This document shows, piece by piece, positions 1 to 7,741 of a stretch of DNA of 64,000 nt. How positions within the stretch are numbered: position 1 is the first letter of the stretch; every line of letters starts with the position of its first letter. Below the pieces are notes generated by a model that saw only the letters and a list, made by a program, of their open reading frames with translations, was not told where the DNA came from and ran no database searches. A program made the translations under genes and the position numbers. Origin of the DNA: an uncultured Ruminococcus sp. (GTDB taxonomy: Bacteria > Bacillota > Clostridia > Oscillospirales > Ruminococcaceae); the NCBI GenBank assembly GCA_947627275.1, contig CANQVK010000008.1, positions 1 through 64,000 of the forward strand. The letters are read 5' to 3'.

Positions 1-132
1 AAGATCATCGTCCACGAACCCGACAAGTCCAGCGGAAAGCGTGTGCAGGATATTGAGATACACTTCCGCTTTGATGTGGCGGTGACTACCATATCCGTTG
101 AAACAGGCAAATATGGAAAAAAGGTCGCATAA
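1..132 (+). CDS. Large serine recombinase, C-terminal end only (partial)
   Basis: The open frame enters from the left edge and ends at TAA 130-132. The 43 visible residues (start KIIVHEPDKSSGKR, then IEIHFRFDV) resemble the DUF4368-type tail of large serine recombinases from Firmicutes mobile elements, which excise and integrate DNA through a catalytic Ser located in the missing N-terminal part. It runs towards the truncated Maff2 gene on the opposite strand, so this is probably the terminal recombinase of an element inserted into the conjugative element. Family call rests on a short tail, so moderate confidence. Confidence 0.6.
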   Translation, partial: KIIVHEPDKSSGKRVQDIEIHFRFDVAVTTISVETGKYGKKVA

Positions 133-150
133 TGCCTATTTTATGCGACC
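123..150. terminator. Hairpin at the end of the recombinase gene
   Basis: A perfect 10-bp inverted repeat (GGTCGCATAA / TTATGCGACC, 8-base loop) includes the recombinase stop codon. No clear T-run follows, so it may be a terminator or part of the end of the inserted element. Confidence 0.45.
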
Positions 151-180
151 TGAATTAAGGGAGAAAAAACTTCTATATCA

Positions 181-480
181 CTACTGTGCTTTAGCGCCGG
201 GGTTATCGTTGCCGTAGCCCTCAAGCAGATTGACTACGCCCCACACGCCTACGCCTGCGCCAATCAGACAGATAACGGACTTGAGTACCGTACAAGCCGT
301 GCTGATGAAAGACGATGTATCGACCTCACCTGTCGCAGCGAAAGCCTGTATTGTACACATCGTAGCCATACAGCAGGCTGTGGTCATGCCCATGATCATC
401 TTCTTTGCGATTCTGCTGCCCTTAGACAGCCACTTGTGCTTCGGCTCGGCAGATACCGCTGTTGTTGTTACATTTCCCAT
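181..480 (-). CDS. Maff2 family conjugative-element membrane protein, 3'-truncated
   Basis: 99 residues: basic N-terminus, one hydrophobic segment ending near AFAATGEV, a second near residues 63-85, then the family hallmark VVNLLEGYGNDNPGAK. In intact Maff2 proteins this motif is followed by another ~25 residues with a further membrane helix; here the frame stops right after GAKAQ, at the edge of the neighbouring recombinase element. Maff2 genes lie directly behind the VirD4-type coupling protein in Tn1549/CTn-like elements, exactly as here (45 bp behind it), and are thought to belong to the mating channel. Probably non-functional because of the insertion. Confidence 0.7.
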   Translation of the reverse strand: MGNVTTTAVSAEPKHKWLSKGSRIAKKMIMGMTTACCMATMCTIQAFAATGEVDTSSFISTACTVLKSVICLIGAGVGVWGVVNLLEGYGNDNPGAKAQ

Positions 481-525
481 TTTGTTTTTCTCCTTTGTTC
501 TGTTTTACACGTTTTTCTTTTTGTT

Positions 526-2469
526 CTATTCGTCCGTTTCCGGCGAGGTTTCGGCTTTGCACTCGACCTGTGTAAACTCCGTATCCGAATTGAAATCCAT
601 TCTCTTTTCTCTCTTTTTCTTTACAAAAGCGGCAATGTCAAATTCGTTTTTCGGGTTATCGTCAAGCAAAAGCCCGTAATGCTTGTGACGAGTAATATCA
701 TACTTATCCGAGAAGAACGGACGCACTCCCCGAAGCTGTAAGATACATTTACCACCGTCCATAACGGCTAACTCGTCCTGACTTTTCAACTCCTTTCCTA
801 ATTTCTGATAGTTAAGTCCGTAAGACTCCGATTGTCCACGATTTTCGGAGGTATTGAAAGCGTCTATTGTTTCTTTGCCCAAACTCTCCGATATTTCTTT
901 CAGCGTTGTTTTCTCTTTACCGCCTAAGAAAAGCATGGTATCGCAGTTACCCTCGATCGTATCAGCGTTATCCTTGTAAATAGCCTTTAGCTGTGACTTC
1001 GCTTGAAGAATGATACTTGCTGATATTTCACGAGAACGGATCGTCGCAATCAGCTTATCAAAGTTCGGAATCTCGCCTATATTCGCAAACTCGTCAAGCA
1101 GACAGCGGACATGATATGTCAGTCTGCCGCCCTTGCTGTTGTCAGCTTTGGTGCAGAGCAGATTGAACATCTGTGAGTACATGATAGCCACCAAGAAATT
1201 GAATGTGCTATCGGTGTCGGAGATAATGACGAACAATGCCGACAGTTCATCTCCCAGTTTATCCAAGTGCAGCTCGTCATAGCTTGTGATTTCGAGTACC
1301 TCGTCAATCGCAAATGGGGCTAAACGAGTTGAACATGAGATCAGAATAGATTTAGCGGTCTTTCCTGCGGCAAGTTTGTAGGACTTGTACTGCTTGACCG
1401 CAAACTGTCCGATTCTTCTTTGCTCTGCCGACGGCTCATAGTTGTCAAGCATATACTGATAGTCCTCGGCAAGTTCAAGATCATCGGGCTTTTCACCGTT
1501 CACCCAAGCATTGATAAAATCAAACTGATCGTCAACGGCATTTTTGAACGTTTCATCTTCCTCACGAGTTTCGGAGGCGTTGATAAGTTCGATCAGCGTT
1601 CTGAAATTTCGTTCCGATTCGGGATAGAATGTGAATATCAGAGCAATGTAGGCTGTGTACAGCAGCTTTTCGGCTTTTACCCAAAAGTCCTCGCCATTCG
1701 GCTGTTGACCGCTGCCCGATGTGTTCTTGATAAGCACCTCAACGAATTTCAGAATATCTTTCTCTCGGTTACGCTCAGAGATATATGCAAACGGATTGTA
1801 GTGCATGGACTTGTCAAAGTCGATCGTGTTGAAAACCTTGATTTTGTAAGGCTCATAGATCGTCTTTCCGTTTTTGTCCTTTTTGTAGGTCGGTCTGCCA
1901 CGTTTCAGCATTTTACCGCACTCCACAAGCACCGTACCTTTCGGGTCGGTGACAACATAGGAGCAGTGCATTTGCATGAGATTCGGCTTGACGAAAAACC
2001 TCGTCTTGCCGGAGCCTGAGCCTCCGATGATGAGTATGTTTTTGTTCCGGGCAAACTTTGGGGAGGACGGTCTGCCCATAGTGAGAAACTCCGTCTTTGT
2101 TAGAATCACATTGTTGGAAAAGTCGGTTGTATCCATGTAAGGCTCAATGTCCTTTTCCGTACCCCATTTCGCAGAGCCGTATTCCTCGCCCTGTCGGAAT
2201 TTCTTTCGGTTTTTGGACTTGACATACATCACGACCCACATTCCTGCACCGACCACAATGCCTGTGAGTATATCCACAGGATTGAAACTCGGCATGATCT
2301 GTGCGAATGATGTGCCGATATTGTTCATGAAAGGCAGGAGTTTTTCAGATAAATTCTCGCCCTCCGCAACTCTGTATGCAAATCCGAGTTTGTTGCCTGC
2401 GTAGGCAAAGATAGCGTAAGGGAGAGCCTTGATTATCAGCTTTTTTATCTTTTGACTGCTGATTTGCAA
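526..2469 (-). CDS. VirD4/TraG-type type IV coupling ATPase (CD1115-like)
   Basis: 647-residue coupling protein that would feed the relaxase-DNA complex into the conjugation channel at the membrane. Visible: two hydrophobic stretches near the N-terminus (about residues 13-30 and 60-80), Walker A GGSGSGKTR near residue 150, Walker B-like RCLLDEFANIGEIP in the C-terminal half. The start is TTG: a stop lies a few codons upstream in frame and GAGG sits 10 bases before it. It overlaps the end of a small upstream reading frame by about 25 bp and belongs to the minus-strand conjugation operon with PcfB-like and Maff2 genes. Confidence 0.93.
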   Translation of the reverse strand: MQISSQKIKKLIIKALPYAIFAYAGNKLGFAYRVAEGENLSEKLLPFMNNIGTSFAQIMPSFNPVDILTGIVVGAGMWVVMYVKSKNRKKFRQGEEYGSAKWGTEKDIEPYMDTTDFSNNVILTKTEFLTMGRPSSPKFARNKNILIIGGSGSGKTRFFVKPNLMQMHCSYVVTDPKGTVLVECGKMLKRGRPTYKKDKNGKTIYEPYKIKVFNTIDFDKSMHYNPFAYISERNREKDILKFVEVLIKNTSGSGQQPNGEDFWVKAEKLLYTAYIALIFTFYPESERNFRTLIELINASETREEDETFKNAVDDQFDFINAWVNGEKPDDLELAEDYQYMLDNYEPSAEQRRIGQFAVKQYKSYKLAAGKTAKSILISCSTRLAPFAIDEVLEITSYDELHLDKLGDELSALFVIISDTDSTFNFLVAIMYSQMFNLLCTKADNSKGGRLTYHVRCLLDEFANIGEIPNFDKLIATIRSREISASIILQAKSQLKAIYKDNADTIEGNCDTMLFLGGKEKTTLKEISESLGKETIDAFNTSENRGQSESYGLNYQKLGKELKSQDELAVMDGGKCILQLRGVRPFFSDKYDITRHKHYGLLLDDNPKNEFDIAAFVKKKREKRMDFNSDTEFTQVECKAETSPETDE

Positions 2470-2603
2470 ACACTCTTGACCTCGCTTTTCTTAACAGAAT
2501 CAGCCAGATCACGGCTATTGATAAGTTCCCTTGTTCTGCGGCGCATATCTGCATGGTAGGCAGGGGACATGACCGCAAAGGGCAGCGTTTTGTTGTGAAT
2601 CAT
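2445..2603 (-). CDS. Small conserved-position protein of the conjugative element (52 aa)
   Basis: Encodes 52 residues starting MIHNKTLPFAVMSP and ending in a Lys-rich tail. Its ATG overlaps the TGA of the PcfB-like gene (ATGA), and its end overlaps the TTG start of the coupling protein, so it is packed in the operon as if translated. No known domain recognised. Short, so moderate confidence. Confidence 0.5.
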   Translation of the reverse strand: MIHNKTLPFAVMSPAYHADMRRRTRELINSRDLADSVKKSEVKSVCKSAVKR

Positions 2604-3085
2604 CGCATTTCCTCTCTCTTTTTTGTACGCTCCTTGTGTTTTTGCTTTGAGGGGACAGCCCTCTTTTTCTGTGCCTGTCTGCGAAGATCGTCACGGGAAA
2701 AATATGCCTCTTTCGGTTTGATCTCCCCCTGTTTACGGTCGGCATACTCCGCAAAGGCTCGTTTGAAGTCCTCTGTCTTGTTTGCCGAGAAGAAAACGTG
2801 ATAGGTCGGAGGCGTTGTCGTTTTATCCCGTTTGATCGCAAAGTCAACGTCATACTTCCTCGCAGTATCGAGAAAATCCCGAATATTGCTGTCTGTTACC
2901 TCAATGCTGTCCAGCTTACCGCCCGACTGCTTTTCAAGCTGTCTAAGGCTCATTTTGCCTTTCTTATCGGCTTTTCCGTCAAGAAATTCAGCCATTGCAG
3001 CTTTGAGAATATCCGAGGTCACACGTTCAGCCTTGATCGTCAGGTCGATTGTCTTTTTCGTACCCGATTCAAAGTCCGAGGGCAT
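2600..3085 (-). CDS. PcfB family (DUF3801) conjugation accessory protein
   Basis: 161 residues with the order typical of PcfB/DUF3801 proteins: N-terminal helical part that begins TIDLTIKAERVTSDILKAA, a central strand-rich part (VDFAIKRDK, YHVFFSANK), and a highly basic tail (KKRAVPSKQKHKERTKKR). PcfB of pCF10 acts with the coupling protein in substrate processing for conjugation; the gene here lies just ahead of the VirD4-like gene, as is usual. Start ATG shares one base with the stop of the preceding gene (TAATG). Confidence 0.8.
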   Translation of the reverse strand: MPSDFESGTKKTIDLTIKAERVTSDILKAAMAEFLDGKADKKGKMSLRQLEKQSGGKLDSIEVTDSNIRDFLDTARKYDVDFAIKRDKTTTPPTYHVFFSANKTEDFKRAFAEYADRKQGEIKPKEAYFSRDDLRRQAQKKRAVPSKQKHKERTKKREEMR

Positions 3086-3357
3086 TAGCGACCGCCCTCC
3101 TGCGAAACCTCAAAAAACGGAGTAGTATCCTCTTTGAGCCAGTCCGTAATGTCAGTCATAAGACTGTTGGCAGCGAAAGTGCTGTCATACGCACCGAGGA
3201 CGATGATCTCTCCGAGAACGTCAGAGCCGATCACAGCAATCTTGTCCTCCATTTCGCCTGTGCGTTCGTTAGGCATTTCACCCTTTTCAACGGCAATCGT
3301 GATAAGATTGTCGTAGTTTACGGCAGTGCCTTTCTGTGTGAAGATTGTCTTTGCCAT
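3085..3357 (-). CDS. Conserved small protein of conjugative elements, unknown function
   Basis: 90-residue acidic protein (MAKTIFTQKG start; ends FFEVSQEGGR). No motif for an enzyme or DNA-binding fold recognised. TAATG overlap with the PcfB-like gene and a GGAAAG-type ribosome site ahead of its ATG support translation within the conjugation operon. Confidence 0.65.
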   Translation of the reverse strand: MAKTIFTQKGTAVNYDNLITIAVEKGEMPNERTGEMEDKIAVIGSDVLGEIIVLGAYDSTFAANSLMTDITDWLKEDTTPFFEVSQEGGR

Positions 3358-3440
3358 TCTGTGTTTCCTTTCTTTCTGTTCGTTCCTTTTGCCATTTTTT
3401 ACTTTCCGGCATAACGATAACTGTGAAATTACAGCCGAAA

Positions 3441-3638
3441 TTACGTTTCCTCTCCGTACATCTCGTCAAGTTTGTCGGAATAGGTAAACTGTAATTCGTC
3501 AATTTCGGAGAGTACCTCCTGCAACTCGTTAAACAGTAGCTTACCACCAAATTTCTCCATGAGAAGTGCATTCACATCGTCGGAAAAATGCCAGATAAGT
3601 GTGTCAATTTCCTTTTTTGTTGGAATAGCTTTTGGCAT
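3441..3638 (-). CDS. Hypothetical protein of the conjugative element (65 aa)
   Basis: 65 residues, acidic, predicted helical (LIWHFSDDVNALLMEKFGGK; EVLSEIDELQFTY). It starts four bases below the next upstream gene's end, with GGAGGTGT before its ATG, so it is likely translated with it. No function assigned. Confidence 0.6.
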   Translation of the reverse strand: MPKAIPTKKEIDTLIWHFSDDVNALLMEKFGGKLLFNELQEVLSEIDELQFTYSDKLDEMYGEET

Positions 3639-3641
3639 AAC

Positions 3642-3884
3642 CTACACCTCCTTGTCGGGATTCGGGTTGAAGTAGCCTGTTCTCTCCCAGACGAGTTTGT
3701 CGGGGCAAAGATAGCTGTACTGATCGCTGTTCTCCGACTTGACTACATAGCCAAAGCCAAGAACACCGCTTTTCAGCCCTCTTTTCAGAAAGCTAACGCT
3801 TTTTCCTGTTGCCCTTGCGATCTCCGCAAGCGGAACATTTCTGCCCGTAAACGGAGGAAAAACGCTGATGTGAATATCCGCCAT
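3642..3884 (-). CDS. Putative small HTH protein of the conjugative element
   Basis: 80 residues from the ATG at 3884, chosen because AAAGGAGGTGAG lies 6 bases upstream; a longer frame to 3905 would place this site inside the gene. Residues about 13-40 (VPLAEIARATGKSVSFLKRGLKSG) look like a helix-turn-helix with a recognition helix, followed by a short strand region (VLGFGYVVKS). Such small proteins in RepA_N/VirD4 elements are often annotated as DNA-binding or excisionase-like. Function inferred from fold only. Confidence 0.6.
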   Translation of the reverse strand: MADIHISVFPPFTGRNVPLAEIARATGKSVSFLKRGLKSGVLGFGYVVKSENSDQYSYLCPDKLVWERTGYFNPNPDKEV

Positions 3885-3901
3885 AGCCTGCTCACCTCCT
3901 T

Positions 3902-4894
3902 TCAAATGCCGCCGAACGTAGCCCTGAAATCAGCCTGAAACGTGCTGTTCATCGTCATGGGGGCATTGTAGAGCGTTGTAATGAGATATGCCCTCATGTT
4001 GGTAATTTCAGAGGCATAGCCGTAAATGCGGTCAAAGACGTACTGAATATGCTCGTTGTTCAGTTTGAGGAATTGAGCCTTGACGATCTCCGCAGACTTA
4101 TTCTCGCCGTTGACACGAATTGTCTTAGCGGTCGAGCATACGCAGTCCACCATGATCTCAACGATCTCGTCCAGTTCCTCCATAGTGCCGTTCAGTTTGT
4201 GTTTGCTTTTCGGCATTGAGAACATCTCAACAAACCAGTCATATTCGATGTTGTCTTTGATAACCTGTTCATAGACTTTCCGCTGTGCGACGGAATCCAT
4301 CACATCTATCCGTCGTTCAGATTGATTGATTTGATCTGATTCACTCAATATCGCTCTTTCAGTCTGGCTATATAGTGGGAGTTGTGATTTCGGAAAGTCT
4401 TGCGTTTTGATTTTCACAATTCCAGAATTTTGATTTTCACAATTCTGCAATGGTGAATTTGAAAATTCAGAAATGTCCGTATCGGAGTTTTCAACAGCCT
4501 CGTTTTCCTCTGTTACGACAGTTTCCTCGGTCGTATCTTCTTCCTCTGAATGTCTGCCGCAGTGCTTTACATAGATACGGTCGGGCTTACCCTGACCGAG
4601 CCTTTCACGTTCGATCAGACCAAAGTTTTCAAGTTCTTTCATAAGGCGTACTGCTTTCTGTGTGCCGACACCGATCTTCTCACATATCTCTGCTATGGGG
4701 TAATTGATGTACACTCTGCCCTCTGAATCAATCCAGTGCTTTTTGATAGACAGTCCTGTGCGGTCAAGCAGCAGGGCATAGAGGACTTTGGTATCGCTTG
4801 AAAGCGGACGGAATATCTCGTCGGTAAACAATATCTGCGGTAAACGGATAAAATTGAAATGTCTGCTCTTGTCACCGTATATGTAGTCAAACAT
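3902..4894 (-). CDS. RepA_N-domain replication initiator protein (conjugative element)
   Basis: 330 residues. The N-terminal ~115 residues have the RepA_N pattern (FIRLPQILFTDEIFRPLSSD, VLYALLLDRTGLS, INYPIAEICEKIGVG, LIERERLGQGKPDRIYV), a winged-helix domain that binds iterons in plasmid initiation. The acidic middle linker is followed by a helical DUF6017-like C-terminal part. In integrative elements these proteins may support plasmid-like replication during transfer. The gene follows a shorter paralogue two bases upstream. Confidence 0.88.
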   Translation of the reverse strand: MFDYIYGDKSRHFNFIRLPQILFTDEIFRPLSSDTKVLYALLLDRTGLSIKKHWIDSEGRVYINYPIAEICEKIGVGTQKAVRLMKELENFGLIERERLGQGKPDRIYVKHCGRHSEEEDTTEETVVTEENEAVENSDTDISEFSNSPLQNCENQNSGIVKIKTQDFPKSQLPLYSQTERAILSESDQINQSERRIDVMDSVAQRKVYEQVIKDNIEYDWFVEMFSMPKSKHKLNGTMEELDEIVEIMVDCVCSTAKTIRVNGENKSAEIVKAQFLKLNNEHIQYVFDRIYGYASEITNMRAYLITTLYNAPMTMNSTFQADFRATFGGI

Positions 4895-4896
4895 GA

Positions 4897-5214
4897 TTAC
4901 CCCTCGCTTTCCTCAAAGTCATTTACATAGATCCTGCCGCGCTCACAGCAGATAAGGTCATAGCTTGTCAGTTCCGTCAGCAGCTCCATAGCCTCATTCG
5001 CTTGACAGCAGAAGTCCTCGCAGATTTCCTGAATGGAGTACACAGCGAACGGGCGGTTATTGATGTCTGTATCTTCACAGCTATCGAGCAAGAGGGCATA
5101 AAGCACCTTTGCCATTGCAGACAGCTTTGCATATCTCCGGCATGAGAACAGTCGTTTAGGTATGATGATCGACTGCATAGCCCTTACATCTTTTTCGTAC
5201 ATATAGTCAAACAT
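4897..5214 (-). CDS. Short RepA_N-like protein (second copy, lacks the C-terminal part)
   Basis: 105 residues from the ATG at 5214, preceded by AAAAGGAGTTGG. The start MFDYMYEKDVRAMQ and the motif KVLYALLLDS match the adjacent full-length RepA_N protein, but it ends after the winged-helix portion. Such a short paralogue upstream of the full initiator could be a regulator of replication or a decayed duplicate. A longer reading frame to 5289 exists but would run through a terminator-like hairpin and has no better start. Confidence 0.7.
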   Translation of the reverse strand: MFDYMYEKDVRAMQSIIIPKRLFSCRRYAKLSAMAKVLYALLLDSCEDTDINNRPFAVYSIQEICEDFCCQANEAMELLTELTSYDLICCERGRIYVNDFEESEG

Positions 5215-5242
5215 TCTTCCAACTCCTTTTCCGTTTTGGCAA

Positions 5243-5280
5243 CAAAAAAAGCGTTTCCCAAATTTCTTTGAGAAACGCTT
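5243..5280 (-). terminator. Leader hairpin with T-run upstream of the RepA-like genes
   Basis: On the minus strand AAGCGTTTC and GAAACGCTT pair and are followed by seven T. It lies between any outside promoter and the first RepA-like gene, so it is an attenuator or an insulator rather than an operon end. Confidence 0.6.
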
Positions 5281-5307
5281 ATACAACACTATTCGATTTT
5301 ATAACGC

Positions 5308-5336
5308 AAAAAAAGCGTTCCTCGCTTTGGGAACGC
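5308..5336 (-). terminator. Second leader hairpin with T-run
   Basis: On the minus strand AGCGTTCC and GGAACGCT form an 8-bp stem followed by a run of T. Its stem sequence and tail resemble the downstream hairpin at 5243-5280, giving two tandem terminators in front of the element's operon. Confidence 0.6.
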
Positions 5337-5398
5337 TGTCGATTTATTCGATTTTATTTGTTTTCAAGTAGCTAACCTGCCCACACTAAAATTTGTAA

Positions 5399-6097
5399 AG
5401 TTTCTGTGAACCTCACTTCCCTAAATCAGTTACAAGTATTGGTAATTGTGCGTTTTGGGAGTGCTCAAAATTAACAAATATTACTATACCAAACAGCGTT
5501 ACAAATATCGGCGGCGGAACTTTTCGTGGTTGTTCAAGTCTGACAAAGATAACTATTCCCGACAATGTTATCCATATTGACAATATTGCGTTTGCTTGTT
5601 GTTCAAATCTGACGTCAATAACTATTCCCGACAGCGTTGCGAGTATCGGAATTGAAACGTTTACTAAGTGTTCGGAACTGACATCAATTACTTTTCTTAA
5701 CCCTGATTGCGAAATCTACGATCATGTAAATACAATTTCAAATGATTATGACGGTGAAAAAAATTATTGTTATTTCAACGGCACAATTTACGGCTATGAA
5801 AACTCGACCGCACAGGCATACGCTGAAAAATACGGCTATAACTTTGCTTTGATCGGCGCAGCTCCCGAAGTCAAGGGTGTCGCAGGAGACGCAAACTGCG
5901 ACGGTAAAGTATCAATCGCCGATTCTACGGCTATTCTCCAGCACCTCGGAAATCAGGACAAATACGGTCTTTCAGCAGAGGGCTTGAAAAATGCCGATGT
6001 TGACGGAAATGACGGCGTTAGCACCAATGACGCTCTTGTAATTCAAATGGTAGACTCTAAGCTCCTGACTGTTGAGCAGTTGCCTTTAAAAAAATAA
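5399..6097 (+). pseudogene. 5'-truncated BspA-type LRR protein with dockerin
   Basis: An open frame from just after TAA 5396-5398 to TAA 6097 encodes about three and a half LRR_5 repeats (PNSVTNIGGGTFRGC, PDSVASIGIETFTKC), the usual linker FNGTIYGYENSTAQAYAEKYGY, and a dockerin-like end with two calcium-loop motifs (GDANCDGKVSIADS; DVDGNDGVSTND). There is no start codon, no signal peptide and no ribosome site at the 5' end, and LRR homology begins abruptly near 5420, where the conjugative element ends. The rest of the gene may lie beyond the element's other end. Confidence 0.75.
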
Positions 6098-6103
6098 TTT
6101 CAT

Positions 6104-6130
6104 GGAACGTTCTCTTGCAGAGCGTTCCCT
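6104..6130 (+). terminator. Rho-independent terminator after the LRR-dockerin remnant
   Basis: GGAACGTTCT and AGAGCGTTCC (one wobble) with a CTTGC loop and CTTTGTTTG tail. The same hairpin motif recurs at 46040-46070. Confidence 0.65.
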
Positions 6131-6258
6131 TTGTTTGTCTAAAAATTGATTTGCACGGCAAACAAAACTTACAAAATACAGGAAGTAAAAAAATAACGCA
6201 AACGGCTTGTTAATTTTGTGACAAATTACGATTTTACAGAAAAATAACTGCCAATCCC

Positions 6259-6286
6259 TTGATATTTTCCTATTTTATGCTATAAT
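6259..6286 (+). promoter_or_regulatory. Promoter of the dehydrogenase gene
   Basis: TTGATA (6259-6264), 16-bp spacer, TATAAT (6281-6286). The ~90-base leader to the ATG contains a CAGCGTA/TACGCTG inverted repeat; AAAGGTGG is the ribosome site. Confidence 0.65.
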
Positions 6287-6380
6287 AGAAGATAAGAAGC
6301 TGTATGTCAGCGTATTGCGGAAAATCTAACGGTACGCTGAGGTTTCTTGTACTATAACTAATAAAAAAGGTGGTTTTTTT

Positions 6381-7334
6381 ATGGCTAACAGTAAAGGCGG
6401 AAAGAAAATTGCTGTCCTCGGCGCAGGAAATGTCGGCGCAACTTGTGCGTATACCTTCGCCGTGGCGGGAACATGTTCCGATATTGTGCTTATAGATATT
6501 AACAAAGAAAAAGCCAAGGGCGAAGCTATGGATATTCGTCAGGGCGTTTCGTTCAGCCATAACGTCGAGGTTTTCGACGGCACTTACGATGATGCGGCAG
6601 GCGCAGATATTGTCGTCGTTACCCTCGGGCTTGCACGAAAGCCCGGTCAGACGCGTATCGACCTTGCTCAGGCAAACGTAAACATCATCAAGGACGTTAT
6701 GCCCAAGATCGCAAAAGCTGCCCCTGACGCAATATATATCGTTGTCAGCAACCCTGTTGACATTATTACCTACGCTATACTTAAATGTACCGACCTTAAG
6801 CCCGAGCAGGTCATCGGTTCCGGTACGGCTCTCGATACTTCGCGTCTACGTTCAAGCATTGCCGATCATCTCGACATAAGCCCCAACAGCGTTCACGCCT
6901 ACGTTTTCGGCGAACACGGCGATACTTCAATGATACCTTGGTCTATTACCAATATTGCAGGAAGCTCTATGGAGGAATACTGCGCTGAACAGGATCACCG
7001 TGAAATTGACGAAGAAGAAATAATCCAAGAAGTCCGCAAGGCGGGCGGCGAGGTAATAAAGCGCAAGGGCGCGACCTTTTACGCTATTTCCCTGACTGTC
7101 AACAAGCTTTGCGACGACGTTCTCCGTGATTCAAACAATATCCGCACGGTGTCGAGCCTTATCAACGGCAGATACGGCATTAACGACGTATGTCTCAGCC
7201 TGCCTTCGGTCATCGGCGGTCACGGTATAGAAAAAGAAGTGTCTCCTAATCTGACCGATACTGAAATAGCTAAACTTCAGGAAAGCGCAGCCGCATTGAG
7301 AAAAGTTCTTGACAGCCTGAACTTCGATAACTAA
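6381..7334 (+). CDS. Lactate/malate dehydrogenase family protein (likely malate-specific)
   Basis: 317 residues, full family length, NAD-dependent 2-hydroxyacid dehydrogenase of the LDH-like group. Visible: GAGNVG dinucleotide loop (residues 14-19), acidic D39 at the strand end typical for NAD, substrate Arg R92 and R155, catalytic His in GEHGD (H179). At the position that sets specificity, LDHs have Gln in NQKPGETR; here the sequence is ARKPGQTR with Arg (R86), the residue used by malate dehydrogenases to bind oxaloacetate. Related clostridial proteins with this Arg are malate dehydrogenases. Single-gene unit with own promoter. Database name would probably be L-lactate dehydrogenase. Confidence 0.9.
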   Translation: MANSKGGKKIAVLGAGNVGATCAYTFAVAGTCSDIVLIDINKEKAKGEAMDIRQGVSFSHNVEVFDGTYDDAAGADIVVVTLGLARKPGQTRIDLAQANVNIIKDVMPKIAKAAPDAIYIVVSNPVDIITYAILKCTDLKPEQVIGSGTALDTSRLRSSIADHLDISPNSVHAYVFGEHGDTSMIPWSITNIAGSSMEEYCAEQDHREIDEEEIIQEVRKAGGEVIKRKGATFYAISLTVNKLCDDVLRDSNNIRTVSSLINGRYGINDVCLSLPSVIGGHGIEKEVSPNLTDTEIAKLQESAAALRKVLDSLNFDN

Positions 7335-7422
7335 TATATTACGCCGCTCTTGCAGGGTGACCGAATTACAAAAATCATTAAATTGCAGATGGTGGATATT
7401 ATTTTCGCAAAAATTTCTTGAT

Positions 7423-7450
7423 GTAGGGACACGGCGTGCCGTGTCCCTAC
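7423..7450. repeat. REP-like palindrome GTAGGGACACGGC
   Basis: 13-bp perfect arms GTAGGGACACGGC / GCCGTGTCCCTAC with a 2-base centre. The same palindrome recurs intact or worn at 18600, 18720, 44565, 58339 and 63736. Confidence 0.85.
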
Positions 7451-7493
7451 AAGGGGAAATAACTATGGACACAACCCGTCCATTCAGCGTAAA

Positions 7494-7661
7494 ATTATTA
7501 GACCTCCTCGGAAACTAACGCACACCGTCTGTCAAATCTTTTGCCATATGGCTGCGTTATCCTCCTCAGAGGGCGTCAGCCCGCTTTCGTCGTCTGCCTT
7601 GCCATATGACAAAATCTTTAGTCATACGGCTGCACCTTAGTTTCCGAGGAGGTCTATTATT
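7494..7661. repeat. MITE-like element with TAGACCTCCTCGG ends (family C)
   Basis: About 168 bp flanked by 25-bp inverted ends (ATTATTAGACCTCCTCGG... / ...CCGAGGAGGTCTATTATT). It fills most of the gap between the dehydrogenase and hydF and contains no reading frame of note. Ends match the element at 48121-48289 and more loosely 23207-23371 and 58470-58635. Confidence 0.75.
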
Positions 7662-7741
7662 GAGTAATAAAATAACTAAAATTAATTCGAGGATCTCTAC
7701 AGTCCGACACACGGCAGCAGAGATTCCAAAGGGGGATATTT

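Noticed and set aside
4897-5289. Longer version of the short RepA_N-like gene starting at 5289
   Set aside because: The extra 25 residues are translated from a terminator hairpin and the ribosome site points to the ATG at 5214.
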